DNA from: Methylophilaceae bacterium
GTDB lineage: Bacteria; Pseudomonadota; Gammaproteobacteria; Burkholderiales; Methylophilaceae
NCBI GenBank assembly: GCA_947499625.1
Contig: CANMPB010000001.1
Location: 31,718 to 95,717, forward strand
DNA: 64,000 nucleotides
Direction of reading: 5' to 3'
Part shown: one piece after another, positions 1-10,147 of the stretch
How the letters are laid out: the number at the start of each line of letters is the position of its first letter
Numbering within the stretch: position 1 is the first letter of the stretch
Made by a program: the position numbers and the translations under genes
The notes under the pieces: model-generated
Told to the model about the DNA's origin: nothing
The model's input: the letters and a program-made list of their open reading frames with translations, nothing else
Database searches by the model: none

Positions 1-25
1 AAGATGGTTTAAAACATTTTCATCA

Positions 26-919
26 ATGGTATCAAACAGAAATGTCTTCTTACCTATGACAGATCATAAAAAAGGCATGCTATGGATCATCGTAGCGACC
101 TTCTTTTTTTCTCTCATGGGGTCATTTGTAAAGCTTGGTGCCACACATTTTTCAAGTATTGAACTTGTGTTCTACCGTTCATCTATAAGTTTATTATTTC
201 TTTTTATCTATATTGTTATAACTCAAAAGGAAATAAAAACACCTCACCTTAGAAAACAGATTGACCGCGGTGTCGTAGGCTTTTTATCTTTAGCTTTTTT
301 CTTTTATGCCATCGCACATCTCAATTTAGGTTCTGCTATGACGCTCAATTACACCTCACCTATATTTCTTGGATTTTTCTTACCCTTCATCACGCAACAA
401 AAAATAAAAAAATCTATCTTGTTGTGCGCAATCGTTGGCTTTATTGGCGCTTTATTAATTCTTGATCCACACGGCGAATGGCAAAGTTGGTTTGCAGGTT
501 TAGTAGGCCTGGTCTCCGGTATCGGAGCTGCTTTGGCTTACATTCATGTCATACAACTCAGCAAACTTAATGAACCTGATTGGCGAACTGTCTTTTATTT
601 CACACTTATATCTTCGCTAGCTTCAGGATTGTGGATTATCTTTACCGATTATCAAAAGTTGGTATGGAATGACATTTGGATATTGATTCCACTTGGCTTG
701 TCAGCCACCATTGCTCAAATTGCAATGACACGCGCATATAGACTTGGAAATTCGCTAGTGATAGGAGCGCTATCTTATCTAGCAATAGTTTTTTCCAGTA
801 TTATCAGCCTTCTTTATTTTAACGAGATGATGAGAATTGAAGATATATTGGGCGCGATTATTATTATTTTAAGTGGCGCTATCGCGTCAAATATTAGCTT
901 AAAATCAAGGGTTCATTAA
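26..919 (+). CDS. EamA/DMT-family permease
   Basis: Predicted inner-membrane transporter of the drug/metabolite (EamA) superfamily; the substrate cannot be told from sequence. The 297-residue protein is almost entirely hydrophobic, with about ten membrane segments arranged as two EamA repeats, a typical length for the family. It ends in a short polar tail. The start is uncertain: ATG at 26 adds ten residues over a second ATG at 56, and neither has a clear ribosome binding site. Its 3' end overlaps the convergent response-regulator gene by 15 bases, so no separate terminator is possible there. The family is certain, the function is not. Confidence 0.85.
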   Translation: MVSNRNVFLPMTDHKKGMLWIIVATFFFSLMGSFVKLGATHFSSIELVFYRSSISLLFLFIYIVITQKEIKTPHLRKQIDRGVVGFLSLAFFFYAIAHLNLGSAMTLNYTSPIFLGFFLPFITQQKIKKSILLCAIVGFIGALLILDPHGEWQSWFAGLVGLVSGIGAALAYIHVIQLSKLNEPDWRTVFYFTLISSLASGLWIIFTDYQKLVWNDIWILIPLGLSATIAQIAMTRAYRLGNSLVIGALSYLAIVFSSIISLLYFNEMMRIEDILGAIIIILSGAIASNISLKSRVH

Positions 920-1543
920 ACCGCAGCGAATAGCAATCAATGCGATCTCTGCTGAATTATTTGCGTTTAACTTTTGCTTAATATTATATAAATGCGTACC
1001 GACTGTTCTAGGACTAAGGCATAAGGTATCTGCAATATCATTTGTACTTTTACCTTTCGCTAATGCTATAAAAACTTCAAATTCTCGGTCTGAAAGAATT
1101 TCAACTGGATTTGTTTCTCCAGATAATTGTGTAATAGCCATTTGTTGGGCAATATTAGGTTCTAGATAGCGCTTTCCTTGATGAATAGCTTTAATTGCCT
1201 TAATCAACTCTTCTGCAGCACTTCTTTTCGTTAAATAACCCATCGCCCCTGCGTTCAAAACCCGCTTAGGATGCACCGAATCTTCGTGTGCAGATAAAAC
1301 AAGGATTTTGGTATTTTTATCTTTGGCCATAATGCGATCGATAGCTTCAAGTCCTCCGATACCAGGCATCGTAATATCCATCACAATGATGTCAGGCTTC
1401 AATTCTTGGAATAGTTTAATAGCAACTTCTCCGCTTTCAGCTTCACCAATAACTTTAATATCTTCTTCGGCCTCGATAAGCATCTTAAAACCCATTCGCA
1501 CTACAGCATGATCATCGACAAGCAATATCTTAATTTGACTCAA
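905..1543 (-). CDS. NarL/FixJ-family response regulator
   Basis: DNA-binding response regulator of a two-component system. The receiver domain covers about residues 4-120, with acidic pocket Asp10/Asp11, phosphoacceptor Asp56 (in VMDITMPG), Ser84 and Lys106. A LuxR-type helix-turn-helix follows at about 147-207 (LSDREFEV, then STNDIADTLCLSPRTVGTHL). The 212-residue length is normal. It is the downstream gene of the pair: its start overlaps the stop of the histidine kinase by 4 bases, so the two are translationally coupled. Targets are unknown; the divergent acs gene is a plausible one by position only. Confidence 0.92.
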   Translation of the reverse strand: MSQIKILLVDDHAVVRMGFKMLIEAEEDIKVIGEAESGEVAIKLFQELKPDIIVMDITMPGIGGLEAIDRIMAKDKNTKILVLSAHEDSVHPKRVLNAGAMGYLTKRSAAEELIKAIKAIHQGKRYLEPNIAQQMAITQLSGETNPVEILSDREFEVFIALAKGKSTNDIADTLCLSPRTVGTHLYNIKQKLNANNSAEIALIAIRCGLMNP

Positions 1544-3324
1544 TCTATGTCCTTTATAAGGGGTACAGAGATTACAATCTGCGTACCATGATTCTTTTTA
1601 GAAATTAATTCAAACGAACCATTCAAAGATTGAATGCGCTCTTGCATACCCAAAATACCAAAATTTTTGGTTTGATCTACTTTTTTAAGATCCATACCTT
1701 GCCCATCATCGCTAAAATTTAACTCCAAAAATCTTTTTTTATTTAACACTAAATTAATTTCAACCAACTTAGCTTGTGAATGTTTCAACACATTATTCAT
1801 AGCCTCTTGAATGATTCGATAAATATTAATATTTAAAGTTTCATTTAAGTGATTAAGATCGCCTTTAATCGACAAATGAATTTTTAAATCTTGGTACTGT
1901 TTTTGCCATGTATTCACAGTGTCTTTGAGAGTTTCGGCTAAACCCAAGTTATCAAGCGAACTCGGTCTTAATTGCTTAATAATACTATGCATCCCATCGT
2001 ATATCTGATTTGCAGCAGAGATGACAGAATCTGCATTCTTTTCGATTTCAGGTGATACTTTTTTAGCCTTATTCGAAATGTTAGATGCAAATATCTTAAT
2101 GGCGGCTACGTACTGTCCTAATTCATCGTGAAGCTCTCTTGCTAAACTTCTTCTTTCATCTTCAATATGGCTTTGAATTAATTGAGTGAATTTTCTATTT
2201 TCTTCAAGTTTTAATTTCGACTCTTCTGCAATTTTCTTTTCACTGATATCTCTCATACTAAAAATGTTACCTATGATCTCCTTAGTAATAGGATCTATAA
2301 GTGGCGAAGATGATATGGCGACATCAATTACTTCGCCACTTTTCTTAATTCTTTGCGTTTCTATATTGTGGATATTTTTTCCTGTATGAATTAATTGAAA
2401 GCTCTTTCTTAATTCATTTTCATGCGCTTTTGAAGTAAGCAGATAAGCTGACTTCCCCAATATTTCTTTTGAGGAATACCCAAATATTTTTTCAGCTGAA
2501 GCATTCCAAAAGGATATTTTAGATTGAAGATCGTGAATAACAATAGCATCTGCAGTTTGTTGCGCAATTAATGCGAGACGTTGATTTTCGCGAATTTTAG
2601 ATTGGAGCGAATCTCCCATACGATTAAAGTTCGTCGCTATGGCTTCAAATTCAGGTAAATTAAAATTAGGGAGTCTCACTTCGAAATCACCCTCACCCAT
2701 TTTGGTAATTGCATCCACCATAGGTTGAAGTGGTCGCAACCAAAAGCCAAGCATCCAATACACCATGATATTTAACAAAATAAAAAATACACATGCGATC
2801 CAAAAGAAATGATTCATTTTGGACCACGACTCTTTTATGGCCCCGGTGGGATTTGTTTTCACAATGAGCTTTCCAAACCTTATTGTTCTAGTTTCTATGA
2901 CTTCTTTGGGCGTTAAAGAAGTTTCAAACCATTTGGGCGGCGGGAGATCGTTTGCACGATATTTAGAGGGTGGTGATCGATAAAGAAGATCGCCTTGAAG
3001 CGTATATAAATAAATATCACTGCTTCTAACGTGGCCTAATTCTTCTAAAAACCTCTTTAATACTTCATGCGTATAACCCCATTCTGGATTTTGAGAGGAG
3101 CTTATAATGACTGTATCTAATAGCTGCATCGTCACGCGATTGGCTGATTCTACCCCTTCTTGAATAGATTCTTTTGACCCCTTCATGATGGCGTAACCCA
3201 TTGAAACAAGAAAGATCAGCAAGATAGCTGTAATTAAAAGATTTAATCTGACTCTTAAATTCATAATGTACTGATAATACTTGTTGTGATGCATGACTTG
3301 TACCACATATAAAGGCAAGCTCAC
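1540..3324 (-). CDS. membrane sensor histidine kinase (HAMP-PAS-HisKA_3)
   Basis: NarX/DegS-type sensor kinase, 594 residues. In order: a membrane segment at about 24-46; a periplasmic sensing domain of about 120 residues; a second membrane segment at about 172-195; a HAMP linker at about 197-245; a PAS domain at about 250-365; a HisKA_3 dimerisation domain whose phosphoacceptor is His399 (RELHDELGQ); and a HATPase_c domain with a DDGQGMDL N-box region and a glycine-rich end. The first 20 residues may not be translated, because Met21 (position 3264) sits right before the first membrane helix. It overlaps its response regulator by 4 bases. The ligand is unknown; the periplasmic domain matches nothing I recognise. 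Confidence 0.9.
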   Translation of the reverse strand: MSLPLYVVQVMHHNKYYQYIMNLRVRLNLLITAILLIFLVSMGYAIMKGSKESIQEGVESANRVTMQLLDTVIISSSQNPEWGYTHEVLKRFLEELGHVRSSDIYLYTLQGDLLYRSPPSKYRANDLPPPKWFETSLTPKEVIETRTIRFGKLIVKTNPTGAIKESWSKMNHFFWIACVFFILLNIMVYWMLGFWLRPLQPMVDAITKMGEGDFEVRLPNFNLPEFEAIATNFNRMGDSLQSKIRENQRLALIAQQTADAIVIHDLQSKISFWNASAEKIFGYSSKEILGKSAYLLTSKAHENELRKSFQLIHTGKNIHNIETQRIKKSGEVIDVAISSSPLIDPITKEIIGNIFSMRDISEKKIAEESKLKLEENRKFTQLIQSHIEDERRSLARELHDELGQYVAAIKIFASNISNKAKKVSPEIEKNADSVISAANQIYDGMHSIIKQLRPSSLDNLGLAETLKDTVNTWQKQYQDLKIHLSIKGDLNHLNETLNINIYRIIQEAMNNVLKHSQAKLVEINLVLNKKRFLELNFSDDGQGMDLKKVDQTKNFGILGMQERIQSLNGSFELISKKNHGTQIVISVPLIKDID

Positions 3325-3366
3325 AAGCGTTAAATAATGAAAATATTTGATGTGTAATTTTTTTGC

Positions 3367-3395
3367 TTTACATAAAATAAATTACTACTAATAAT
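3367..3395 (+). promoter_or_regulatory. sigma-70 promoter of acs
   Basis: TTTACA (3367-3372, 5 of 6 to consensus) and AATAAT (3390-3395, 5 of 6) are separated by exactly 17 bases. This places a transcript start near 3402 and a leader of about 30 bases before the acs start codon. It lies in the 109-base gap between the divergent histidine kinase and acs. AT-rich DNA produces such matches by chance, so the call rests on the spacing and position. Confidence 0.5.
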
Positions 3396-3406
3396 AGGTT
3401 TAATCT

Positions 3407-3429
3407 TTTAAGTTAAATTTTAAGTTAAA
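3407..3429 (+). repeat. tandem TTTAAGTTAAA palindromes in acs leader
   Basis: The 11-base odd-centred palindrome TTTAAGTTAAA occurs twice, at 3407-3417 and 3419-3429, as part of a perfect 12-base tandem repeat (3406-3417 and 3418-3429). It sits between the predicted promoter and the acs ATG at 3434, where a Shine-Dalgarno sequence would be expected and none is seen. It could be an operator for a dimeric regulator or a translational control element; it could also be chance in AT-rich DNA. Confidence 0.5.
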
Positions 3430-3433
3430 ACGT

Positions 3434-5407
3434 ATGGGCATTGAGTCAGTCTTAAGTGAACATAGAATATTTCATCCAGATCAAGTTTTTGTAGATCATG
3501 CCAATGTATCTGGCATGGCTGCCTATGAAAAACTTTGTACTTCTGCAAACGAAAATTACGAGAAATTTTGGGCTGACCTCGCACGCGAGTTAATCATCTG
3601 GAAAAAACCATTTACTAAAACACTCAATGATTCTAATGCCCCTTTTTATAAATGGTTTGATGATGGTGAATTAAATGTTTCATATAACTGCCTTGATAAG
3701 CATTTAAGCTCTCACCCAAACAAAATCGCGATTATTTTTGAAGCTGATAATGGTGATATTACCAATGTCTCTTATCAAGAGCTTTATGAAAAAGTCTGTC
3801 AATTTTCTAATGGCCTTAAAACATTCAATTTAGATCCAGGTGATAGAGTTCTTATTTACCTACCTATGGGCATTGAGGCAGTTGTCGCCATGCTTTCTTG
3901 CGCTAGAATTGGATTAACACACTCCGTCGTATTTGGGGGTTTCTCAGCAAAAAGTATTCAAGAACGTATTAAAGATGCACAAGCTAAACTTGTCATCACA
4001 GCAGATATTCAATTTCGAGGCGGCAAAATACTCCCTTTTAAAGCTGCGGTGGATGAAGCATTTAATTTAGGTAGTTGTGAATCAGTCATTGGCACTGTAG
4101 TCCTAAAAAAATCAAAAGAAGCGATTGAATTAAAAGCTAAAGAAATTTGGTGGCATGAACTCATTAAAAATCAATCGACAGACTGTGATCCGGTATATGT
4201 TAATGCCGAACATCCTCTATTTTTACTCTATACCTCAGGCTCGACCGGAACTCCTAAGGGCGTCCAACACTCCTCAGCTGGTTATCTCCTCCATGCCATG
4301 AATACCATGAGATGGACATTTGATATTAAAGGGACTGATATTTATTGGTGTACGGCAGATGTGGGATGGATTACTGGACATACTTACGTGGCTTATGGTC
4401 CACTTGCTATGGGAGCCACTCAACTTATTTATGAAGGTATACCAACTTTTCCGCATGCAGGCCGCTTTTGGCAGATGATAGAAAAGCATCATGTTAGTAT
4501 TTTTTATACAGCACCTACAGCAATCAGATCTCTCATCAAAGCTTCTGAATTAAATAAAGAATCTAATCCTGACACTTACGATTTATCAAGTCTTCGTCTT
4601 CTAGGTTCAGTAGGGGAACCTATCAATCCTGAAGCATGGATGTGGTATTACGAAAAAATTGGCCATCATCGCTGCCCTATTGTAGATACATTTTGGCAAA
4701 CAGAGACGGGGGGGCATGTCATTACACCTTTACCTGGCGCAACGCCGTTAGTTCCCGGTTCTTGCACATTACCCTTCCCTGGTATTGATGTTGCTATTGT
4801 GGATGAAGCGGGGCATGAAGTTCCGTGGGGCACAGGAGGACTATTGGTTATTAAGAAGCCTTGGCCTTCGATGATTCGAACCATCTGGGGAGATCCTGAG
4901 CGCTTTAAGAAAAGCTACTACCCTAAAGAGTTAGGTGGAAAAATATATCTAGCAGGTGATGGGGCTATTAGAGACAAAACGACTGGGTACTTCACTATTA
5001 TGGGTCGTATCGATGATGTATTGAGTGTTTCAGGTCATAGGCTTGGCACCATGGAAATTGAGTCTGCATTGGTTTCAAATCCTCTAGTCGCCGAAGCTGC
5101 GGTAGTAGGGAAGCCACATGAAATTAAAGGTGAATCCATCGTAGCTTATGTGGTACTTAAAGGCAAAAGGCCTGAAGGTGTTGAAGCCAAAGCGATCGTG
5201 AGTCAACTCAGAGATTGGGTTGGAAAGGAAATAGGCCCTATTGCTAAACCTGACGATATCCGATTTGGAGATAACTTGCCAAAAACACGCTCAGGTAAAA
5301 TTATGCGTAGACTCTTGCGCTCTCTCGCAAGAGGAGAAGAAATTACGTCTGATATTTCAACCTTAGATAACCCTTCTATTCTAGAACAACTAAAACAAAC
5401 AATTTAA
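3434..5407 (+). CDS. acs: acetyl-CoA synthetase
   Basis: AMP-forming acetate:CoA ligase (acetate + ATP + CoA to acetyl-CoA + AMP + PPi), cytosolic. The 657-residue protein has the ACS N-terminal domain, the adenylate-forming P-loop [11 protein letters not shown] at about 266-276, the [10 protein letters not shown] motif, and the C-terminal [11 protein letters not shown] motif. In that motif Lys622 corresponds to the lysine that Pat-type enzymes acetylate and CobB-type enzymes deacetylate. Length and N-terminal sequence agree with betaproteobacterial Acs, which supports this start even though there is no purine-rich ribosome binding site. It is transcribed away from a two-component system and followed 47 bases later by yhdP. 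Propionyl-CoA synthetase is the closest alternative but fits less well. Confidence 0.95.
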   Translation: MGIESVLSEHRIFHPDQVFVDHANVSGMAAYEKLCTSANENYEKFWADLARELIIWKKPFTKTLNDSNAPFYKWFDDGELNVSYNCLDKHLSSHPNKIAIIFEADNGDITNVSYQELYEKVCQFSNGLKTFNLDPGDRVLIYLPMGIEAVVAMLSCARIGLTHSVVFGGFSAKSIQERIKDAQAKLVITADIQFRGGKILPFKAAVDEAFNLGSCESVIGTVVLKKSKEAIELKAKEIWWHELIKNQSTDCDPVYVNAEHPLFLLYTSGSTGTPKGVQHSSAGYLLHAMNTMRWTFDIKGTDIYWCTADVGWITGHTYVAYGPLAMGATQLIYEGIPTFPHAGRFWQMIEKHHVSIFYTAPTAIRSLIKASELNKESNPDTYDLSSLRLLGSVGEPINPEAWMWYYEKIGHHRCPIVDTFWQTETGGHVITPLPGATPLVPGSCTLPFPGIDVAIVDEAGHEVPWGTGGLLVIKKPWPSMIRTIWGDPERFKKSYYPKELGGKIYLAGDGAIRDKTTGYFTIMGRIDDVLSVSGHRLGTMEIESALVSNPLVAEAAVVGKPHEIKGESIVAYVVLKGKRPEGVEAKAIVSQLRDWVGKEIGPIAKPDDIRFGDNLPKTRSGKIMRRLLRSLARGEEITSDISTLDNPSILEQLKQTI

Positions 5408-5454
5408 TAATTTAAAGTAAAATAGCTCGAGCGGTTTAAGTTTAAGAAAGACTC

Positions 5455-8400
5455 ATGAAGCAAAAATTACTTCCATACATCAAAAAAATAGGTATTGCAT
5501 TCGTCATTACCTACGTTCTTTTTATCGCTATCTCCAGCCTTATATTTCAGTTTTACTTTAAACCTAATTTAAATAACTACAAATCAAAGATTGAAATTCT
5601 TGCATCTGAGGCTATAGGTCAATCGATCAAAATAAATTCACTCGATGGTCGATGGCATTTTATTAATCCAGAGTTTGCCTTAAATGAAGTTGTATTTTAT
5701 GACAGCCAAAATAATACAACCCTTGTGCTTAAAGAAATTAGCGCTGACTTTTCGTGGTTAAGTCCGTTTTATTTAACCCCAACACTTTCGGAAATAAAAT
5801 TGAAAGCCCCTAAACTTCTTGTGAGGCGAGATACAACTAATAAAATTTTTATTGGTGGCATACCCATTGATGGCCCTGCTAATAATAAATTAACAAACTG
5901 GCTTCTCAATCAAAAAAAGGTGATCATTGAACAAGGGGAGATTGATTGGCATGATGAATATAGGCAAGCGCCAGCACTCACACTAAAAGATTTAAATCTT
6001 AGTTATAAAACACACTTTACCATTGATCTCATTGGTAAACACAAATTTAATCTCAATTTTAGAGTCAGTAATAGTGACAATCAATTTATTGATCTTAGCG
6101 GAAATATTTATGCAAAAAAGATTGAAGATATTAACTCCTGGGATTCTGAAGTTAAAATTAAAGCTGGAAATATTAATCTGGCAGCCTATACACCGTGGGT
6201 GAACTACCCAATCAAAATTAATGCTGGTACTGGTGATCTAAATTTAACTGCAAGCATTAATAATGCAGCGATCACTAAAATTAAGGCATCGATCAAACTC
6301 ACAAATTTTAAAACTGAAATGAATCAAGCTAATAAAAATGAGGTCAATTTAAAGAATTTTTCAGGCAATATTATTTGGCATTCCAATAAAAAAGACCATC
6401 AAGTTGCATTTCAAAATCTTTATCTTCTTACTAATAATGGAATTAATATTGAAGATGCAGATTCGGCTATTACCATTTCAACTGAAACGAACAAACTAAC
6501 TGCATTCTCTCTTAAAATAAATAAGATTCAGCTCGATGCAGCAAATGAAATATTGCAAACTATTCCTTACTTTGATGATGTTAAAAATAAAGTTGATGCA
6601 ATCAAGCCATCTGGTTCACTTTCTAACGTAGATCTTAAGTGGGTGGACGATAAAAATATTGTATTAAGCCTTAAAGCCCAATTTGATAAGTTAAGCCTTA
6701 AAGCCTTTGATGATTTGCCAGGATTTGAAAATCTTACAGGCTCGATTCATCTAACTAATAAAGATGGCTCATTAAAACTCAAATCAACTGATATTTCTCT
6801 TACTTACAATAAATTATTTAGAGAAGAACTCAAATTTAATGATTTGCATGGTGACTTGAAATGGACAAAAAACTATTTAATGTTTAAAAATATTAGCTTT
6901 AATAATGCATTTATTAACGGTTCAATTAATGGCAGTATCAAACATTCACTGGAAAAAGGGGCTTATTTAGATATCCAAGCTTCCATTCCTTTTATAGATT
7001 TGAAGCATGCAAAAACTTATTACCCAAAAACGATCGGTGCCGAAGGTCTCCACTGGCTAGATACTTCTCTCCTTGAGGGCAGTCTAGAAAATACTTTAGT
7101 TTCAATTAAAGGTTCGTCAGACGATTTTCCATTCGTCGATGCACAAAACCGTGCCGATCCTAATGAGGGCTCCTTTGTAGTTACAACTACTGGCAAGAAT
7201 ACCTTGATCGAATATGGCACAGGATGGCCAGTGATTGAGAAATTTGATTTTAATGCCTCAATCAATGCTGGCACTTTCGAGCTGTTAAGTAAGAAAGGTC
7301 AGTTCCTGGGTAATACAATTAAAGAACTTAAAACAACCGTTCCTGAATTAGCTATCGAGCATCCCATACTAAATCTTCAAAGTACACTCAATAGTCCAAC
7401 ACGTGAAACTATTAAATTTATCAATAACAGCCCCATAAAAGAATCTGTTCAACATTTATTCGATGAAGCAACTGGCTCGGGAGAAGGCAAACTAAAACTA
7501 AATATTGATATCCCCATAGATAATATTGATGCAATTACTTTCAAAGGCAGTTACCAATTTTTAGATAGCAATCTAACCAATCCATCAATGGGTATTCCAA
7601 ATATAGAAAAAATTAAGGGCCTAGTCACTTTTGACGAAAAAAATGTTAAAACTGAAAACCTAACTGGCAACATGTTTGGTGGCAATACTAATATTGTGCT
7701 TATTGCAGACTCAAACAAAGCCATTAAAGTTAAATTAAATGGGAAGTTCACTGACAAAGGTATTGCAGACAAATTAGGCACGAGTTTTTCTAAACTAAAT
7801 GGCGCGGCTAATTGGGAAGGGTTAGTTGAATATAAAAAGCCTTTGCTCAACATACAATTATCTTCTGATCTTAAGGGTATTGAAATCGGATACCCTGCCC
7901 CATTCAATAAAGTACGCGACAAGGAAGAAAAGTTCTATTTTAGTAAAATTCAAAATAACCCAAAAAAAGATGAAATCGAATTTAAATATAGCAATATTGT
8001 GAATTCAAAAATAACTCGTATCGAAAAAAATAATGTTATGTCAGTCGATAATGGGTATATATCAATTAACTCAGACATTAAAAAAAATGCACAAAAAGGT
8101 CTTTATCTTAAAGCTAATTTACCCTATGTAAACTTAGATGACTTTATAAGTATTTATATAGAAGGTCACAGTAGCAATAGTTTTAAGATAGATAAAGCAG
8201 ATATAGCGCTCAAAAATGCTGATCTCTTTGATAGACGATTTAATAATATCAAAATAGAAATAGCGCCAGTTAACGCCAGTACAAAATTTAAAATAAGCTC
8301 GAACGAAACATCAGGTAATCTTTTATGGACTGAAAAAGATAATAAGCTAACTGCGAGATTAAATGAACTTAAGCTTCCAAATGAAATTAAAAAAATATCC

Positions 8401-9282
8401 CCAACACAAAGTTTAAGTAGCGAAAAAGTGCCTAATTTAGATATTAAAATTGACTCGCTTGAAGTTGATGGTAAGAAAGTCGGAAAGCTTGAGCTTGTTT
8501 CTAATACTGAAAAACAAAATATTAATATTCAAAAAATGAAAATTGTTAATGATAAAAATATTTTTCAAGCAGAGGGAGAGTGGATAGACTGGAATAAAAA
8601 TTCTAAATCTAATATTAATTTTAGCTGGAAGATTAATAATCTAGGCGATACACTTAATTTCCTTGGCTTTCCTAACTTCGTAAAGGATGGTGAAGCAGAT
8701 GTATCCGGTCAATTAAGATGGCCAGGCAATCCTTTTTCTTTTGATAAAACTAAAGTAGATGGATCGTTTAACCTTGATGTTCGTAAAGGTATAATTCAAA
8801 AAGTTGAGCCTGGTATAGGAAGGCTCTTTGGACTTGTAACCTTGCAAAGCTTACCTAGACGGCTCAGCTTAGACTTTAGAGATTTATTTGGGAGTGGCTT
8901 TGTCCTTGATACCATGAATGTAGCTGTTCGAGTCAATAATGGCATTATGAAAACAAGCAACTTTAGAATGAATGGTCCGGCTGCTGAAGTGTTTATGTCT
9001 GGCGAAACAAATATCATCAAGGAAACTCAAGATTTAAATGTGAAAGTAACGCCTCATATTAGTGATAGCTTGTCAATTGCAGCTCTTGCAGGGGGCCCGC
9101 TTGTAGGTGCGGTAGCATTTATTGCACAAAAAATACTCAAAGATCCACTTAATAAAGTACTAACCTCTGAATATAGAATTATTGGTACGTGGGAAAATCC
9201 AGAAGAAGTGAATAATTCACCGGCTGATAAAATTAAAACAACAATTGATAACACTAAAAACTTATTTAATGATAAAAAATAA
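5455..9282 (+). CDS. yhdP: YhdP-family AsmA-like envelope protein
   Basis: A very large (1275 residues) member of the YhdP/TIGR02099 family. It has one N-terminal membrane helix at about 11-33, a long beta-rich periplasmic region (DUF3971), and an AsmA-like C-terminal region ending near residue 1250. In enterobacteria YhdP, with TamB and YdbH, is proposed to bridge the periplasm and carry phospholipids to the outer membrane. The sequence shows the expected architecture and length, and the lysine- and asparagine-rich composition reflects the AT-rich genome. An AAGAAAG ribosome binding site precedes the ATG. It is followed after 2 bases by the nitrilase-family gene and then tldD, forming an operon; this trio is common in betaproteobacteria. 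Confidence 0.9.
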   Translation: MKQKLLPYIKKIGIAFVITYVLFIAISSLIFQFYFKPNLNNYKSKIEILASEAIGQSIKINSLDGRWHFINPEFALNEVVFYDSQNNTTLVLKEISADFSWLSPFYLTPTLSEIKLKAPKLLVRRDTTNKIFIGGIPIDGPANNKLTNWLLNQKKVIIEQGEIDWHDEYRQAPALTLKDLNLSYKTHFTIDLIGKHKFNLNFRVSNSDNQFIDLSGNIYAKKIEDINSWDSEVKIKAGNINLAAYTPWVNYPIKINAGTGDLNLTASINNAAITKIKASIKLTNFKTEMNQANKNEVNLKNFSGNIIWHSNKKDHQVAFQNLYLLTNNGINIEDADSAITISTETNKLTAFSLKINKIQLDAANEILQTIPYFDDVKNKVDAIKPSGSLSNVDLKWVDDKNIVLSLKAQFDKLSLKAFDDLPGFENLTGSIHLTNKDGSLKLKSTDISLTYNKLFREELKFNDLHGDLKWTKNYLMFKNISFNNAFINGSINGSIKHSLEKGAYLDIQASIPFIDLKHAKTYYPKTIGAEGLHWLDTSLLEGSLENTLVSIKGSSDDFPFVDAQNRADPNEGSFVVTTTGKNTLIEYGTGWPVIEKFDFNASINAGTFELLSKKGQFLGNTIKELKTTVPELAIEHPILNLQSTLNSPTRETIKFINNSPIKESVQHLFDEATGSGEGKLKLNIDIPIDNIDAITFKGSYQFLDSNLTNPSMGIPNIEKIKGLVTFDEKNVKTENLTGNMFGGNTNIVLIADSNKAIKVKLNGKFTDKGIADKLGTSFSKLNGAANWEGLVEYKKPLLNIQLSSDLKGIEIGYPAPFNKVRDKEEKFYFSKIQNNPKKDEIEFKYSNIVNSKITRIEKNNVMSVDNGYISINSDIKKNAQKGLYLKANLPYVNLDDFISIYIEGHSSNSFKIDKADIALKNADLFDRRFNNIKIEIAPVNASTKFKISSNETSGNLLWTEKDNKLTARLNELKLPNEIKKISPTQSLSSEKVPNLDIKIDSLEVDGKKVGKLELVSNTEKQNINIQKMKIVNDKNIFQAEGEWIDWNKNSKSNINFSWKINNLGDTLNFLGFPNFVKDGEADVSGQLRWPGNPFSFDKTKVDGSFNLDVRKGIIQKVEPGIGRLFGLVTLQSLPRRLSLDFRDLFGSGFVLDTMNVAVRVNNGIMKTSNFRMNGPAAEVFMSGETNIIKETQDLNVKVTPHISDSLSIAALAGGPLVGAVAFIAQKILKDPLNKVLTSEYRIIGTWENPEEVNNSPADKIKTTIDNTKNLFNDKK

Positions 9283-9284
9283 TA

Positions 9285-10139
9285 ATGGCCATTAAATCTA
9301 AAATAAAAACGACTAAAGCAAGATTAGTTAATAAAGATATTGTAAAGATTGCAGGTATTCAAATGGCGTCTGGGCCAGATATCAAATCAAATCTTAATGA
9401 AGCTGAAAATTTAATTACAATTGCTGCCAATCAAGGCGCTAAAATTATTGCTCTACCTGAATATTTCTCTATCATGACTTCTAAGGATTTAGAGAAATTA
9501 AAAGCAAGGGAGAAACCTGGTCAAGGTCTTGTTCAGTCTTTCTTATCAGAGCAAGCCAAGAAGAATAAAGTATGGATTATTGGCGGGTCAATCCCTTTAG
9601 TTTCAAAAGATAAAAATAAAATCAGAAATAGCTGTTTAATTTATGATGACAAAGGAAATTTGGTTCATCGCTATGACAAAATTCATCTTTTCGGATTTGA
9701 TATGGGCGAGGAATATTATCGCGAAGATAAATTAATCGAAGCGGGTTCTGATGTTGTAGTTGTCGATTCACCATTTGGTAAAATTGGTATTGCGATTTGT
9801 TACGACCTTCGATTTCCAGAGTTATTTAGAGCAATGAAAGAAATTGATCTTCTCGTAATTCCCTCAGCTTTTACAGAGACGACTGGTAAAGCACACTGGG
9901 AAATTCTGATTCGAGCAAGAGCAATTGAGAATCAATGTTATGTATTAGCACCTGCTCAGGGAGGCTATCACTTATCAGGCAGAGAAACACATGGCAATTC
10001 AATCATTGTAGATCCCTGGGGCACGATATTAGATAGACTCGCGCGAGGCTCTGGTGTTATCACTGGGTATTTAAACAAAGAATATATTAAGTCCGTACGT
10101 AAATCTCTGCCTGCCCTTAAACATCGAACTATAAAATAA
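9285..10139 (+). CDS. nitrilase-family carbon-nitrogen hydrolase (Nit2/omega-amidase type)
   Basis: Cytosolic amidase of the nitrilase superfamily, 284 residues. The catalytic triad is visible as Glu59 (LPEYF), Lys132 (HRYDKIHLF) and Cys172 (AICYDLRFPEL). Proteins of this Nit1/Nit2/YbeM branch repair metabolites such as deaminated glutathione or act as omega-amidases on alpha-ketoglutaramate; which applies here cannot be read from sequence. The first 20 residues are a basic extension not usual in the family, so a downstream start is possible. It is the middle gene of yhdP-nit-tldD, with gaps of 2 and 8 bases. Confidence 0.88.
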   Translation: MAIKSKIKTTKARLVNKDIVKIAGIQMASGPDIKSNLNEAENLITIAANQGAKIIALPEYFSIMTSKDLEKLKAREKPGQGLVQSFLSEQAKKNKVWIIGGSIPLVSKDKNKIRNSCLIYDDKGNLVHRYDKIHLFGFDMGEEYYREDKLIEAGSDVVVVDSPFGKIGIAICYDLRFPELFRAMKEIDLLVIPSAFTETTGKAHWEILIRARAIENQCYVLAPAQGGYHLSGRETHGNSIIVDPWGTILDRLARGSGVITGYLNKEYIKSVRKSLPALKHRTIK

Positions 10140-10147
10140 TACCTTCT

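Noticed and set aside
7551-7922. A 123-codon minus-strand open frame inside yhdP
   Set aside because: It is antisense to a continuous, well-supported gene and shows no family resemblance.
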